A DNA stretch of 64,000 nucleotides from Betaproteobacteria bacterium TMED22 (GCA_002167745.1 NHCB01000014.1:1-64000), one strand, 5' to 3'. Counted from the first letter of the stretch, positions 45,400 to 57,042 are shown. Notes: generated by a model not told the origin, from the letters alone. Program-made: numbers and translations.

Positions 45400-46113
45400 C
45401 TAAGACCCGCCCTTCCCATTGACCGATGAACTTACCGAAAATCCATTCGCATACCTTAAATCAGCGAATTTCACGAGTGACTTATACCGCTTCTGAGTCT
45501 CAGGTAAAAACCTCATAAACCTCTCAATTCTAAAAGCGGCGTTCTTCTCTCCGATAGCAAGAACCGTTCCGATAGACAATCGTCCATACCACGAACCTTG
45601 TTTCGTTAATTGCAATTGATCAATGGAGACCTCATAGGGCTCAAGCCTGTCCATCAAACTTAAATACTGCGCCATAACGACTCCGTGCTCGCCTATTGGC
45701 CCATCTAAAATAGGTAATTTTTTGTCTACAGCACCGTCAAAAAGCTCGCCAGCAGCATCCAGAAGTCCGCCACGCTTCCAGCGGGCCATTGAATCTCTCT
45801 CAGAAACTATTACGTCAATCGTATTGGGCCAATTTCTTTTAATTTCTACGTTTTTAATCCAGGACAATTGCTCTAGTGAATCTTTTGCTTCACGCAAATT
45901 TAGATTAAAAAAGCCACCTTTGAAGTTTTTTGTCACAACCGAACTGAATTGATCACGAGAAACATGGTTAATATCGCCAACAAAGTTAATACGTTCAACC
46001 ATGAATAATTTAGAATTAAAGGTCACCTTAAAAAAGGCATATGCGAGAAAGATTAAGGAGACAAGTATTAGTCCCAGACTAAGCTTATTCAGGGCTCTGT
46101 AGTTATGCCACAT
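45400..46113 (-). CDS. ftsQ: Cell division protein FtsQ
   Basis: 237 residues from the ATG giving MWHNYRALNKL, preceded by CGAGGC; a TTG seven codons upstream is less likely. One transmembrane helix (about 13-31) is followed by the periplasmic POTRA domain (MVERINFVGDINHVSRDQF) and the beta domain ending in FSVSSS. FtsQ forms the FtsQLB complex. The start overlaps the ddl end by 11 bp, which implies coupled translation. Confidence 0.95.
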   Translation of the reverse strand: MWHNYRALNKLSLGLILVSLIFLAYAFFKVTFNSKLFMVERINFVGDINHVSRDQFSSVVTKNFKGGFFNLNLREAKDSLEQLSWIKNVEIKRNWPNTIDVIVSERDSMARWKRGGLLDAAGELFDGAVDKKLPILDGPIGEHGVVMAQYLSLMDRLEPYEVSIDQLQLTKQGSWYGRLSIGTVLAIGEKNAAFRIERFMRFLPETQKRYKSLVKFADLRYANGFSVSSSVNGKGGS

Positions 46114-47029
46114 CGCAGCCTCGCAAGATCTCAAAAACTAACTGCTCAAAACCAATGCCAGATGTCTTAGCAGCCATCGGCACCAAACTATGGCTAGTCA
46201 TGCCTGGGACCGTATTAACTTCTAACACCCAGGCACCCCCAACTTCGTCCATCATGATATCCACTCTACCCCAGCCGGAACACCCGAGAACGTTAAACGC
46301 CCTTAACGCCACATTCTGAAGTTCGACATCCACTGTCTCCTGCAGCCCGGATGGACAAAAATACTTCGTCTCGTCTGAATGATACTTAGCTTGATAATCA
46401 TAATTATTATTTGGCGCCAATATTCGGACAACCGGTAATGTCCTTCCATTTAAAATAGCAACAGTTACTTCATTTCCTTGAATAAATTCTTCAGCAATAA
46501 TAATGGGGTCGTATTCTCTAGCCAATTCAAATGCAGCCTCAACGTCCCCAACCCGCGTAACCTTAGAAAGACCGATCGTCGAGCCCTCCCTTGAAGGCTT
46601 CACTATCATGGGAAAGCCAAGCTCCTCACAAGCCATTAATAAGTCTTCAACTGAACGTACCACAGAAAATTTTGGGGTTGGTACGCCAGACCCCTCAAAG
46701 ACCAATTTGGATCTCCATTTGTCCATAGCAAGCGCACACGCCGGCACACGGCTGCCAGAATAGGGGATCTTTAATGTCTCGAGTAATCCTTGAATTGTGC
46801 CGTCTTCTCCACCTCGCCCATGCAACATAATGACTGCTCTATCTATCCGAGATATGAGTATATCGACCGTACTATTTTTCTCAGTATCAATTAACTCGGC
46901 ACTGAAGCCTTGCCTTATTAGCGCTCGATAAACCGCCTCCCCGGATTCAAGAGAAACCTCCCGCTCTGAGGAACTTCCACCGTAGAGCACTCCGATCACG
47001 CCAAAGTTAAAGTTGTTGTCTTTGGTCAA
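46103..47029 (-). CDS. ddl: D-alanine-D-alanine ligase
   Basis: 308 residues, ATP-grasp fold. VLYGGSSSEREVSLESG at the N-terminus, MLHGRGGEDGTIQG, PSREGSTIGLSKV, and the metal-binding end VLEVNTVPGMTSHS are all family motifs. It makes the D-Ala-D-Ala dipeptide used by MurF. It lies between murB and ftsQ; overlaps murB by 4 bp. Confidence 0.98.
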   Translation of the reverse strand: MTKDNNFNFGVIGVLYGGSSSEREVSLESGEAVYRALIRQGFSAELIDTEKNSTVDILISRIDRAVIMLHGRGGEDGTIQGLLETLKIPYSGSRVPACALAMDKWRSKLVFEGSGVPTPKFSVVRSVEDLLMACEELGFPMIVKPSREGSTIGLSKVTRVGDVEAAFELAREYDPIIIAEEFIQGNEVTVAILNGRTLPVVRILAPNNNYDYQAKYHSDETKYFCPSGLQETVDVELQNVALRAFNVLGCSGWGRVDIMMDEVGGAWVLEVNTVPGMTSHSLVPMAAKTSGIGFEQLVFEILRGCDVA

Positions 47030-47922
47030 CAGTGATCCCCCATGATATGAACTTCTCTTTTCAACTTCACGCCCGAATTTAGCTTAACTACAGATTGAAC
47101 TTCAAGGATCAAATCTTCAATATTTTTAGCCGTTGCTCCGCCGCTATTGATGATAAAATTCGCATGCTTGTTTGATACGATTGCGGCGCCTCGTTGAAGG
47201 CCTTTCAATCCACTTTTTTCAATGAGTCTTGCCGCAAAATCACCGTCCGGATTTCTAAAAACAGAACCTGAGTTCGGTTTACTGAGCGGCTGCTCCTGAA
47301 CTCGTCGTTTCAAAAGCTCTTTGATCTTAGCTCTAGATTTTTCTTTTTCGCCGACATTAAATCTAAACCATCCACCAATAAAAAATTCCTTTCGTTGCCC
47401 TTTTCCGCTGACTTTGCGATATTCGACAATATAATCAGATGGAACTCTTTCCATTATCTCTCCATCCGATGTAATTGTTCTTACCCGCTCAACATAATCC
47501 CAGACTTCAGAACCGTAACATCCGGCATTCATTGCCAATCCTCCGCCAACAGAACCCGGAATACCCGCCATAAACTCCGCTCCCTCGAAGCCCATATTCG
47601 CGGAAAAACGTGCCAATTTCGGTAGCGCAACTCCTGCGCTGGCATAAAAAAGCGTATCTCTGTCTCGTTCTGTAACGTCAATATCAGATAGACCCCGGTG
47701 CGTGAAGATCACGAGTGCCTCGAGGCCACCATCTCGAATTAACAAATTACTTCCTAGACCGACAAAGAACAGAGGTAGATCTGGACGAGAATTGCTTTTA
47801 AGAAAAGATGCCAGCTCTATTTCGGAAGAGGGGGCATATCCAAATCTTGCAACCCCTCCAGCCCTCCAGGCTGTCTGACGCTCCATTGCTACATGTTCTA
47901 ACAACATTTCTTGAGGATTCAT
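47026..47922 (-). CDS. murB: UDP-N-acetylenolpyruvoylglucosamine reductase
   Basis: 298 residues. The FAD-binding PCMH domain has [14 protein letters not shown] and [24 protein letters not shown]. The catalytic Ser lies in [11 protein letters not shown] and a conserved Glu near the C-terminus ([11 protein letters not shown]). It is the short type II-like form. It reduces the enolpyruvyl group to lactyl to make UDP-MurNAc. Overlaps murC by 4 bp. Confidence 0.97.
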   Translation of the reverse strand: MNPQEMLLEHVAMERQTAWRAGGVARFGYAPSSEIELASFLKSNSRPDLPLFFVGLGSNLLIRDGGLEALVIFTHRGLSDIDVTERDRDTLFYASAGVALPKLARFSANMGFEGAEFMAGIPGSVGGGLAMNAGCYGSEVWDYVERVRTITSDGEIMERVPSDYIVEYRKVSGKGQRKEFFIGGWFRFNVGEKEKSRAKIKELLKRRVQEQPLSKPNSGSVFRNPDGDFAARLIEKSGLKGLQRGAAIVSNKHANFIINSGGATAKNIEDLILEVQSVVKLNSGVKLKREVHIMGDHC

Positions 47923-49358
47923 GTGTTCCTACTTGATCCAATTAGTTGCTCAGCATTTATGGCGCTGCTTCTAGATACCAAGCTTCCCGGCAAAGCTCCG
48001 ATGGTCCCAGCACCCATCGTAATAACAAGATCACCCTCCGCAACAAGCTCATCCAGCATCCGACCTGCCTCCTCAATTCCTCGAACACAGATAGGATTTA
48101 ATTCAGAAATCAATCTAATTGATCGGGCAATTCCAGAGCTATCGGCACCAGCAATTGGCGACTCACCCGCCGCGTAAACATCCGTAATAATCAGCACATC
48201 CACCTCGCTTAAAACTCTCACAAACTCGTCAAAAGAATCTCTTGTTCGAGTATATCGATGAGGCTGAAAAACCAACACTATCCGCTCGTCTGGATGCCCC
48301 TCTCGAATTGCTGCCAATGTCGGCTCAATCTCACTAGGATGGTGTCCGTAATCATCATAAAGCGTCACTTCTTTGTCGCCAATTGTAACAGCCCCAAAGC
48401 ATTCTAATCTCCGACCAACGCCTTGAAAGGACTCGAGTGAACTGCATATGATGTCATCGTCAATCTCCAATTCCGTCGCGAGAGCAATGGCTGCAAGACT
48501 ATTCAAAACATTATGTTTTCCTAAACAATTCAAACGAACTTTTAAAGGAGGAAAAACTCGCGTGCCAAAATTACGCTCTACCGTAAAGTGCATTTTTCCA
48601 TCTATCAGTCTAGCCGTACTGGCTCTAACTTGAGCCTCACGATTAAAACCATAAGTAATAATATACTTCGAGAGAGCCGGTAAAATATCGCGTATACCTG
48701 GATCATCAACACATAAAACTGCGCGTCCGTAAAAAGGGATTCGAGATATAAAGTCGACAAAAGCCTGTTTTAAACGCTCGAAATCATTTTCATACGTCTC
48801 CAGGTGGTCACGGTCGATGTTCGTCACAACACACATTATGGGCTGTAGAAGCAAGAAAGACGCATCAGACTCATCGGCTTCGACGACAATAAACTCACCC
48901 TCTCCCAATCGAGCGTTCGCTCCCGCTGATTGCAGTCTTCCGCCGATGACATAAGTCGGATCCATTCCTGCCTCCGCTAAGACACTTGCTACAAGACTCG
49001 TTGTAGTGGTCTTCCCATGAGTTCCTGCAATAGCGACACCTTGTTTCAAACGCATCAATTCAGCTAACATTGTCGCTCTAGGCACTACTGGAATGCCCCT
49101 TCGCTTAGCCTCAAGCACCTCTGGATTTAATGGATCAATTGCAGAGGACGTAACGAGTACATCCGCAGAAATAATGTTACCTATACTGTGTCCAATTAAG
49201 ACGTTAATTCCTAATTGACGTAATCGTGATAGTGTGGGGGACTCTTTTAAGTCGGAGCCGGACACTACGTAGCCAAGATTAAATAAAATCTCAGCAATGC
49301 CACTCATGCCAACACCTCCGACACCAACAAAATGTATGGATCTAACCTTATATTTCAT
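47919..49358 (-). CDS. murC: UDP-N-acetylmuramate-L-alanine ligase
   Basis: 479 residues. The nucleotide-binding [19 protein letters not shown] start, the ATP P-loop [11 protein letters not shown], and [14 protein letters not shown] are diagnostic of MurC. It adds the first L-Ala to UDP-MurNAc. It overlaps murG and murB by 4 bp each, part of an unbroken translationally coupled series. Confidence 0.98.
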   Translation of the reverse strand: MKYKVRSIHFVGVGGVGMSGIAEILFNLGYVVSGSDLKESPTLSRLRQLGINVLIGHSIGNIISADVLVTSSAIDPLNPEVLEAKRRGIPVVPRATMLAELMRLKQGVAIAGTHGKTTTTSLVASVLAEAGMDPTYVIGGRLQSAGANARLGEGEFIVVEADESDASFLLLQPIMCVVTNIDRDHLETYENDFERLKQAFVDFISRIPFYGRAVLCVDDPGIRDILPALSKYIITYGFNREAQVRASTARLIDGKMHFTVERNFGTRVFPPLKVRLNCLGKHNVLNSLAAIALATELEIDDDIICSSLESFQGVGRRLECFGAVTIGDKEVTLYDDYGHHPSEIEPTLAAIREGHPDERIVLVFQPHRYTRTRDSFDEFVRVLSEVDVLIITDVYAAGESPIAGADSSGIARSIRLISELNPICVRGIEEAGRMLDELVAEGDLVITMGAGTIGALPGSLVSRSSAINAEQLIGSSRNT

Positions 49359-50416
49359 AAGACTAACTCCTCAATATGTTGCCCAGCCAGCCCTGTAGCT
49401 CCTCCCAGACTACCCGATTTAGCTCTGACCCCCATCGTCATAAGACGAGGACGGCTCATTTTAAGCAGGTACTTGACTATTAGCTCTGGAGACATCTCAG
49501 TTTCAGGCACGATAATCGCCGCACCTAATTTTTCCAAAAACTCACCATTTCTTGTTTGATGATCATCTACTGCATAAGGATAAGGTATGAGCATACTTGC
49601 CACCCCGATCGCAGAAATTTCCGATACCGTTAGCGCTCCTGCCCGTGAAATCACCAAATCTGCTCGCGAGTAGACCTCTTGCATATCCTCTATAAATTCG
49701 AACAAAGTCGCCGCAACACCAACTCGATCATAGAGATTTTGCAGTTCATTCAAATTATTTTGTCCGGCTTGATGGATAACATAAGGTCTGCGGTCAATCG
49801 GCATTTTCGAAATCGCCACCGGTAATACTTTGTTCAAAATGTTTGAGCCTAAACTTCCGCCAACAATAAAAACAGTCAACCGTCCATCTCGCGCCTTATA
49901 TCGCGCTTCTGGGTCTTCGGTAGACTCAAATTCAGACCTCAGTGGATTACCGACATAGATACCCTTTTTGAGCGCACCCGGAAAACCCAGTAACACTTTT
50001 TTGCTTATCTTAGCCAGCAATCGATTAGCTAGCCCAGGAAAAGCATTCTGCTCGTGAATCACAATAGGGCAACGATATAAAGCTGCAGCGATTCCACCGG
50101 GAACAGTGATATAACCACCAAAACCGACCACCACATCAGGCTTAATTCTCATCAAGAATCGAAATGTGCTGAAACATGCCCCCATTAACGCGACGGGAAG
50201 AAATAACCAACGCCGCACACCATTTCTTCTAACGCCTGAAAACCGTAGAAATAACATTCGAACTGGATCGAGTTTAACTAGACGTCGCTCCAAACCGTTA
50301 ACACCTCCAAGCCAATATACATCCCAATTCTTTTTTTCAAAATAATCGGCTACGGCCAGAGCTGGAAATACGTGACCACCCGTCCCACCAGCCATGATCA
50401 AGATTCGCTTACTCAA
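49355..50416 (-). CDS. murG: Undecaprenyldiphospho-muramoylpentapeptide beta-N-acetylglucosaminyltransferase
   Basis: 353 residues, GT28 fold. [17 protein letters not shown] at the N-terminus, [14 protein letters not shown] and [12 protein letters not shown] in the acceptor domain, and [20 protein letters not shown] in the donor-binding domain. MurG makes lipid II from lipid I on the inner face of the membrane. Overlaps ftsW and murC by 4 bp. Confidence 0.98.
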   Translation of the reverse strand: MSKRILIMAGGTGGHVFPALAVADYFEKKNWDVYWLGGVNGLERRLVKLDPVRMLFLRFSGVRRNGVRRWLFLPVALMGACFSTFRFLMRIKPDVVVGFGGYITVPGGIAAALYRCPIVIHEQNAFPGLANRLLAKISKKVLLGFPGALKKGIYVGNPLRSEFESTEDPEARYKARDGRLTVFIVGGSLGSNILNKVLPVAISKMPIDRRPYVIHQAGQNNLNELQNLYDRVGVAATLFEFIEDMQEVYSRADLVISRAGALTVSEISAIGVASMLIPYPYAVDDHQTRNGEFLEKLGAAIIVPETEMSPELIVKYLLKMSRPRLMTMGVRAKSGSLGGATGLAGQHIEELVL

Positions 50417-51588
50417 AGATTAATCCCCTTCATAAGAGCCCGATTTTCGTAGTCAATCCGAAAAATAAGGCCTAGGGCAAGGCAATTCATCATTAACCCG
50501 CTCCCACCAAAGGATAGGAGCGGTAGCGTCAACCCTTTCGTTGGAAGAGCCCCTACATTCACCCCCATATTGATCAGGGCTTGGAAACCAATCCAAATAG
50601 CGACGCCCTGAGCAACTAGGGCTGAAAAATAACGTTCTAGCCGGGCAGCTTGGTTACCAATCATAATCATTCGCAAGGTCAGCCATCCAAAAGCTGAAAC
50701 CGTTAACGCTACTCCCAAAAAGCCCATTTCTTCCCCGATAACAGCAAAGATAAAATCTGTATGCGGTTCGGGTAAATAATGTAGCTTCTCTATGCTCCCT
50801 CCAAGACCAACACCGAACAGTTCACCCCGTCCAAATGCCATAAGTGAGTGCGTTAACTGATAGCCTGTCTTCAAAGGGTCCTCAAAAGGATTTAAAAAAC
50901 CAAAAACCCGCGCCGCGCGATAATCAGAACTGTATATCAATCCGATGAACGCCACGCACAGGAGTAACGTCAACACAATAAGCAGCCTTAAATTCATTCC
51001 GCCCAAAAAAAGCACACCCATAGCAATGACTGTAATAACAGCAAAAGCACCAAAATCCGGCTCGCGTAACAATAAGGATCCCGTTAAAACCATGACCCCG
51101 AATAAGGGAAGGAAACCACGCTTGAAGCTAGATATGTGTACCCCCTTCCTTATCGTGTAATCAGCTGCATATAAAACTGTCGCAAACTTCATAAATTCTG
51201 AAGGCTGGAAACTAAAGCCCGCAAACCGAAACCAACGACGACTCCCGTTTGCTTCGTAACCGATCCACGGCACAAGCACTGCAACCAGCATGATGAGTCC
51301 AAAGACGAAAAATACGGGGGCAATTGCCTCCCAATACCGAACCGGAATCTGGATCGCTAACAGGGCTAACATTAGTCCGATTGACAAGGCAAACAGATGC
51401 CGGACAAGAAATCTATATGGACTACCACCGAGTACAACTGAATTATCGGCAATCGCTACAGAGGAGGAGTACACCATAACAACACCTAATCCAAGCAACC
51501 CTATTGCCAGCCAAAATAGGACAATATCAAAATCATAGGAACCATCGTTGTCAGTCAATTTTGACCAGCTCATTGAATCGAAAAACAT
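50413..51588 (-). CDS. ftsW: SEDS glycosyltransferase FtsW
   Basis: 391 residues with about ten transmembrane helices. Family motifs are GSRRWFRFAGFSFQPSEFMK, the large periplasmic loop with PEPHTDFIFAVIGEEMGF, and LPLLSFGGSGLM near the end. With PBP3 (ftsI, same cluster) it polymerises septal peptidoglycan. It shares one base with the murD stop and overlaps murG by 4 bp. Confidence 0.97.
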   Translation of the reverse strand: MFFDSMSWSKLTDNDGSYDFDIVLFWLAIGLLGLGVVMVYSSSVAIADNSVVLGGSPYRFLVRHLFALSIGLMLALLAIQIPVRYWEAIAPVFFVFGLIMLVAVLVPWIGYEANGSRRWFRFAGFSFQPSEFMKFATVLYAADYTIRKGVHISSFKRGFLPLFGVMVLTGSLLLREPDFGAFAVITVIAMGVLFLGGMNLRLLIVLTLLLCVAFIGLIYSSDYRAARVFGFLNPFEDPLKTGYQLTHSLMAFGRGELFGVGLGGSIEKLHYLPEPHTDFIFAVIGEEMGFLGVALTVSAFGWLTLRMIMIGNQAARLERYFSALVAQGVAIWIGFQALINMGVNVGALPTKGLTLPLLSFGGSGLMMNCLALGLIFRIDYENRALMKGINL

Positions 51589-52994
51589 TAAGCTAAACTC
51601 CTGACCGCATCAGTAAACATATCACCGCGATGTTCGTAATTGTCAAACATGTCAAAACTAGCACATGCGGGTGAAAATAAGACAACTTCTCCAGGTTCAG
51701 CTATTTTTGAAGCGATTCGAACGGCGTTCATCAGGTCGGCAGCATCGAATATCTCAACACCCGCCCTCTCGATCCGCTGCTTGATTACTTGAGCATCTTG
51801 ACCCATCAGAACAACTGCTCGTACTTTTTGACGAATGGTCTCCACGAGGACGTCAAAGTTTTGTTGCTTGGACTGGCCACCGAGGAGCAACACGCATGAT
51901 GTTGGTATCCCAGATATTGCCGCTGCTGTGGCACCTACGTTTGTAGCTTTTGAGTCGTTATAAAATTGCACCCCGCTTATATCTGCTACCCACTGCATGC
52001 GATGATCTAATCCTTCGTAAGAAAGCAGTCCTCTTACCCCCGCCTCATTAACGGGAACAATAGCGCTTGATAAAGCGAGCGCAGCCAGCGCATTTGAAAC
52101 GTTGTGCTGCCCAGTAACTCTTAAGTCGTTACATTTACAAATCTGTTGCGTACCACAAACTAACCACTGATCTCCCGCAATCTCGCTTACCCCCCAAGAT
52201 CGATCGGTATCTGGAGGACTCAACCCAAATGTAATAGCTCCATCTAGTCCAGAGGTCGCTCTCAATAACGGTTCGTCCCTATTCACCACCTTGATACCTC
52301 GACCAGAATAGATCCGACATTTTGATTGAAGATAGGCATCAAAATCAGGATACCTATCTAGATGGTCCTCGGAGACATTCAGTACAACCGATACATCGGA
52401 TTCAAATGAGTGCGTTGTATCAATTTGAAAACTAGACATCTCCAACACAAAAACATCTGGTATTTCACGCGCACCTAGCTCAATTTGAGATAACACATCC
52501 AAAACCGGAATGCCGATGTTACCAACCGCAACTGCATCGAGGCTACATGCATTAAGAACACTCTCAACCATCCGCGTGACGGTACTTTTACCGTTCGTGC
52601 CAGTAATCGCAACTACTTTGCTATTTCGATACTTAAGTGTCTCTTGATAAAAAACTTCGATGTCACCGACTACCGGTATCCCGAGTTTTTTTAACTTTTG
52701 TAATGGTATATCCCTCAATGATATCCCTGGACTTGAAACTACTACATCGATGTCCGTAAAAATGTAATCCTTAAAAGGGCCAGTATAAATCTTTATTTCT
52801 GGATATTCGTGTCGTATCTGTGCGAAGCCCGGAGCTTCAACACGTGAATCAGCGAGTACGACTATCGCTCCCTTTTGGACAAACCAGCGAATAATCGACA
52901 GACCAGTTATGCCGCACCCTAAAACCAGAATGACTTTCCCTTCGACAGTAACGGATAAGGGACCAAACCGATCATCAGCACGAAAAATCATCAT
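51588..52994 (-). CDS. murD: UDP-N-acetylmuramoylalanine-D-glutamate ligase
   Basis: 468 residues from the ATG giving MMIFRADDRF; the open frame extends 36 codons further upstream into mraY with non-homologous sequence, so the internal start is preferred, although its ribosome binding site is weak. VLVLGCGITGLSIIRWF-type N-terminus, P-loop TGTNGKSTV, LNVSEDHLDRY and NDSKATNVGAT are MurD motifs. It adds D-Glu to UDP-MurNAc-Ala. The gap to mraY is 20 bp. Confidence 0.95.
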   Translation of the reverse strand: MMIFRADDRFGPLSVTVEGKVILVLGCGITGLSIIRWFVQKGAIVVLADSRVEAPGFAQIRHEYPEIKIYTGPFKDYIFTDIDVVVSSPGISLRDIPLQKLKKLGIPVVGDIEVFYQETLKYRNSKVVAITGTNGKSTVTRMVESVLNACSLDAVAVGNIGIPVLDVLSQIELGAREIPDVFVLEMSSFQIDTTHSFESDVSVVLNVSEDHLDRYPDFDAYLQSKCRIYSGRGIKVVNRDEPLLRATSGLDGAITFGLSPPDTDRSWGVSEIAGDQWLVCGTQQICKCNDLRVTGQHNVSNALAALALSSAIVPVNEAGVRGLLSYEGLDHRMQWVADISGVQFYNDSKATNVGATAAAISGIPTSCVLLLGGQSKQQNFDVLVETIRQKVRAVVLMGQDAQVIKQRIERAGVEIFDAADLMNAVRIASKIAEPGEVVLFSPACASFDMFDNYEHRGDMFTDAVRSLA

Positions 52995-53014
52995 AGTTAA
53001 ACAGTAAAAAGCAT

Positions 53015-54100
53015 CTATCTCAGCTTTAACGTGGACAATCCGATTAGCACCAACATCATCGTAATAATCCAAAAACGCACGACAACTTGATTCTCTTTCC
53101 AACCTTTGAGCTCGAAGTGATGATGTAGCGGCGCCATACGAAACACCCTCCGTCCAGTTAACTTAAATGAAATCACCTGGACCATTACCGAGAGCGTCTC
53201 AACGACAAATACACCACCCATGATAAACAGAACGATTTCTTGCCGAATAACGACCGCTACAACACCCAGGGCGGCACCAAGTGCTAACGCCCCCACATCC
53301 CCCATAAACACCTCTGCTGGATAAGCGTTAAACCATAAGAATGCTAGACCTGCTCCTGCTAGCGAGGCACAAAAAATTGCCAACTCCCCTGCCCCTGAAA
53401 TATATGGAAATCCTAAATAGCGAGAAAACTCAGCATGACCTGCTACGTAAGCAAAAATCGCCAAAGCGCTTGCAATCATGACCGCAGGCATAATGGCAAG
53501 ACCATCAAGGCCATCCGTCAAATTGACAGCGTTACTACTGCCGACAATCGCTAAGAAACTTAACAAAATAAAACCATATACCCCCAGGGGAATTGCGACA
53601 TCTTTAAAAAACGGAAGTATTAAATCTGTCTGCATTCCAAATTCGGTAGCGTTAGCCAAATATAACGATGCAAGAACAGCAACTAAAGATTGATAAGAAA
53701 ATTTCTCCACGGCAGTGAGACCATAGGGACTTTTTAAAACCACCTTTCTATAGTCATCAATCCAACCAATAGCGCCAAATGCCACCGTAACTGTTAGGAC
53801 CACCCAAATCCACTTATTGGTCAAATCGGCCCAGAGAAGAGTCGTAACGGCTATCGCAACGAGGATTAACGCGCCACCCATAGTGGGTGTGCCGGTTTTC
53901 ACTTCATGCGTACTAGGTCCGTCGCTCCTCACCGTTTGGCCGATCTTATAATCCGTCAATTTTTTAATCATTCTGGGACCTAAAGCAAATGAAATCAGGA
54001 GCGCGGTTAGTGCGGCCAATACTGCCCTCAAAGTAATGTATGAAAAGACATTGAAACCACTAAAGTGAGTTTCAAGGTATTGCGATAGTAATAAAAACAC
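53015..54100 (-). CDS. mraY: Phospho-N-acetylmuramoyl-pentapeptide-transferase
   Basis: 361 residues, ten transmembrane helices. GTPTMGG, the Asp-Asp of [29 protein letters not shown] and the HHHFELKGW histidine motif are all present. MraY transfers phospho-MurNAc-pentapeptide to undecaprenyl phosphate to make lipid I. Located between murF and murD as in the standard dcw order. Confidence 0.98.
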   Translation of the reverse strand: MFLLLSQYLETHFSGFNVFSYITLRAVLAALTALLISFALGPRMIKKLTDYKIGQTVRSDGPSTHEVKTGTPTMGGALILVAIAVTTLLWADLTNKWIWVVLTVTVAFGAIGWIDDYRKVVLKSPYGLTAVEKFSYQSLVAVLASLYLANATEFGMQTDLILPFFKDVAIPLGVYGFILLSFLAIVGSSNAVNLTDGLDGLAIMPAVMIASALAIFAYVAGHAEFSRYLGFPYISGAGELAIFCASLAGAGLAFLWFNAYPAEVFMGDVGALALGAALGVVAVVIRQEIVLFIMGGVFVVETLSVMVQVISFKLTGRRVFRMAPLHHHFELKGWKENQVVVRFWIITMMLVLIGLSTLKLR

Positions 54101-54125
54101 CTGATGTCCCTTTTAAAAATTGCAG

Positions 54126-55490
54126 TTAAGCGATTAGTGAGTTACAAAAATATTCCATTTTCATGAATCGAGATCCTTTTACCAAAATATACGTTTGACC
54201 ATCTAGGTTAGCTTGCAACTTAGCGAGCAATTCACTGCGAGACTTAAAATGGATACCGTTATTACCGAAACTAGCAACAGCTTTTTTCGTAAGATCACCA
54301 AAACCTAAAAACAAATCAATATCTTTATTCTTTGCAAACTCGCCTACTTTCTCGTGCAAAGATGGTCCAAATTTACCGAGCTCTCCCATGTCTCCAAAGA
54401 CAAAAATTTTTTTTCCAGGTTCTGCAGCGAGACACTCCAAAGCCCAGCAAACGGAATCAAAATTGGCGTTATATGTATCATTGATAAGCACATCTCCAGA
54501 CTTAAGTTTTATAGTCTCCAGCCTACCTTTCACACTATCGAAAGATTCAAGGCCCTGCCTTATTGAACTTGCTGAAATTTTTAGCGAAAAGCAAACAGCT
54601 GCGGCGGCAAGGGCATTCAAAATATTGTGGCCACCTCTAACTTTCATATCAACTTCTATCACCGATGACTGATAAATAATTTTCAAGGTAGTTAATCTTG
54701 CTGATTGCGAATATTCGGCTAAAACATCTGCATCGGGAGATTTACCAAAGCTTAGGACCTCTCTTCCTGAACATTTATTTATTAGATAATCAGTATATTC
54801 TCCTCCGGCCTCAACAATAAGTACCCCATCTTTTGGCAACCCACAGATGATTTCTGATTTTGCTTCAGCGATCGCTGCTTGAGAACCTAATTCACCAATA
54901 TGAGCAGTTCCAATATTTGTAATAACAGCTATATCAGGACGAACAACACGAGTCAGTTGCTCTAATTCTCCCGAATTGCTCATACCCATTTCGACTACCG
55001 CGTAATCATGGTTACTAGTCAGCTCCAACAGGGTTTTAGGTACCCCAATGTGGTTATTAAAATTATCTTTAGTCGCGAGAACTTTATCTACCCCTGCCTC
55101 ATACCGCAGAATACTAGCGATCATTTCTTTTACTGTTGTCTTACCGTTACTCCCAGTTATTCCAACTATCTTAATTTGCGCACTGAATTTATTTCTCCAC
55201 CAACAAGATAGGTCTGCTAATCCTTGATGGGTATCATGGGTTATAAGGTAAGTTCTATCGCCCCCTAATATGCATTTGCTGTAATCCACTGAAACCATAC
55301 ATGCGGTCGCGCCCCTTTCAAAAGCCTCAAAAATGAAATCATGGCCGTCAAAATTAAGACCTTTTAAAGCCACATACAAATCGCCTTTGTTAATATCACG
55401 ACTATCTGTGGATATTCTTGAAACCAGTATCGACGAATCACCAATGAACTGTGTCTGGGTATCCGACGCGTAGTCCTCAATTCTAAACAT
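54126..55490 (-). CDS. murF: UDP-N-acetylmuramoyl-tripeptide-D-alanyl-D-alanine ligase
   Basis: 454 residues. The N-terminal domain has ISTDSRDINKGDLYVALKG. The central ATPase domain carries the P-loop GSNGKTTVKEM and NIGTAHIGELGS, with NDTYNANFDS at the domain junction. It adds D-Ala-D-Ala (product of Ddl, same cluster) to the tripeptide. Overlaps murE by 8 bp. Confidence 0.97.
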   Translation of the reverse strand: MFRIEDYASDTQTQFIGDSSILVSRISTDSRDINKGDLYVALKGLNFDGHDFIFEAFERGATACMVSVDYSKCILGGDRTYLITHDTHQGLADLSCWWRNKFSAQIKIVGITGSNGKTTVKEMIASILRYEAGVDKVLATKDNFNNHIGVPKTLLELTSNHDYAVVEMGMSNSGELEQLTRVVRPDIAVITNIGTAHIGELGSQAAIAEAKSEIICGLPKDGVLIVEAGGEYTDYLINKCSGREVLSFGKSPDADVLAEYSQSARLTTLKIIYQSSVIEVDMKVRGGHNILNALAAAAVCFSLKISASSIRQGLESFDSVKGRLETIKLKSGDVLINDTYNANFDSVCWALECLAAEPGKKIFVFGDMGELGKFGPSLHEKVGEFAKNKDIDLFLGFGDLTKKAVASFGNNGIHFKSRSELLAKLQANLDGQTYILVKGSRFMKMEYFCNSLIA

Positions 55491-57042
55491 GCGTGCAGTC
55501 CTGGTGTCCGTTAGAATCAGGATGTAACTTTTTTAAATACTCTTCAGCGACTGCGTAATCGTCAAACGGTATCCGTTCACCGCAAACATCTTGATACTTC
55601 TCGTGTCCTTTCCCAGCGATACATATAATGTCGTTTTTATTAGCTAACTCTATAGCCCGAAAAATCGCGGACCGTCGGTCCAGTTCGACAAGAAACTGGC
55701 TCTCATTACCCCCTGTTACTTGCTCGATGATTTTCTCAGGCGTTTCATACCTAGGATTATCTGTGGTAACAATCGCAATATGGGAGAACTCGAGAACAGC
55801 CCGGCCCATTAACACCCTTTTGTCCTTGTCTCTATCACCGCCAGCTCCAAAGACTGTAATTACGCGCCCATTTGATGAAAGAAGGGATTTTAGAGTCGAG
55901 AGAACTAGGCTGAGTGCGGCAGGAGTATGTGCATAATCAATATATACACGCCGATTATATTTTTCTCCAACTCGCTGTAAACGTCCTTCTGAATGCCTCA
56001 AATCACCAATAGCATCACAAGCCTTTAGAAAATCGACTCCTGAACAAAGTAACCCCCCCAAAACAGCAAGCATATTGCTCACATTAAACTCACCAAAAAT
56101 ATGGGATTTTATTTCTTTGGAGCCCCATGGCGTGACGACGCTAAATTTTGAACCATCAATCGATAAGGCTAATTGACTGACATGAATATCAGCATTTTTT
56201 TTTGCCGTGCTATAAGTGATTACGCGCTTATCTTTCCGCTTGAGACTCGCGGCAAGATCGGTACCAAAATTGTCGTCAATATTGATAACAGCATAAGATA
56301 ATGTATCAAACAAAAACAGTTGCGCTTTTGCAAGTCCGTAAAGCTCGAACGTTCCATGATAATCTAGATGATCATGGGATAGATTAGTAAAAATTGCGAC
56401 GTTTACTCTCGTTCCATTTAGCCTATTTTGCGTCAACGCGTGGGATGAAACTTCTATAGACACACATGAAACACCCGATTCCGTAAGATCTTTAAAGGTG
56501 CGCTGAAGAGCAAGTGCATCTGGAGTTGTTCTAGTATCACAATGGCTTACATCAATCTTTTTACCGGGGATATTTAAACCAAGAGTTCCAATGCATGCGC
56601 TATCTCGACCTAGCAAAAAAAAAGCTTCAGCGAGCCAGTTAACACAAGTAGTTTTACCATTAGTGCCCGTTACACCCAAAACATGCATACCGTTCGTTGG
56701 GTCACCATAAAAGAGGGCTGCAAATTCACCCATCAAAGCCCTTACGTTATTAAACCCCATGTTGGGTAATTGGTGATTGGCATTCCAGACCCATCCATCA
56801 CGCTCCCAAATAACAACCGAACAACCTTTCTCGATTGCTTCACTGATATGAGTGCGGCCATCTTGATTGCTGCCAGGATATGCAAAGAAAATATCACCCT
56901 TTTTGGTAAATCGGCTATCATTTGATAAACCCGTAGGAGCAACTTTTAGTTCACTCAGTTTTTGTTTTAAGTTGTTGCCATTATTAATATTCGCTCCGGA
57001 TAACCCAGATTGAAAAAAACGTTCGATAGCGGATGCAGTCAT
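55483..57042 (-). CDS. murE: UDP-N-acetylmuramoyl-L-alanyl-D-glutamate-2,6-diaminopimelate ligase
   Basis: 519 residues. P-loop TGTNGKTTCVN, NLSHDHLDYHGT, and the amino acid-selecting motif DNPR (in TTDNPRYETP), which indicates meso-diaminopimelate rather than lysine. The KGHEKYQ end segment is also typical. The 20 or so residues at the N-terminus are variable. Overlaps ftsI and murF by 4 and 8 bp. Confidence 0.97.
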   Translation of the reverse strand: MTASAIERFFQSGLSGANINNGNNLKQKLSELKVAPTGLSNDSRFTKKGDIFFAYPGSNQDGRTHISEAIEKGCSVVIWERDGWVWNANHQLPNMGFNNVRALMGEFAALFYGDPTNGMHVLGVTGTNGKTTCVNWLAEAFFLLGRDSACIGTLGLNIPGKKIDVSHCDTRTTPDALALQRTFKDLTESGVSCVSIEVSSHALTQNRLNGTRVNVAIFTNLSHDHLDYHGTFELYGLAKAQLFLFDTLSYAVINIDDNFGTDLAASLKRKDKRVITYSTAKKNADIHVSQLALSIDGSKFSVVTPWGSKEIKSHIFGEFNVSNMLAVLGGLLCSGVDFLKACDAIGDLRHSEGRLQRVGEKYNRRVYIDYAHTPAALSLVLSTLKSLLSSNGRVITVFGAGGDRDKDKRVLMGRAVLEFSHIAIVTTDNPRYETPEKIIEQVTGGNESQFLVELDRRSAIFRAIELANKNDIICIAGKGHEKYQDVCGERIPFDDYAVAEEYLKKLHPDSNGHQDCTHV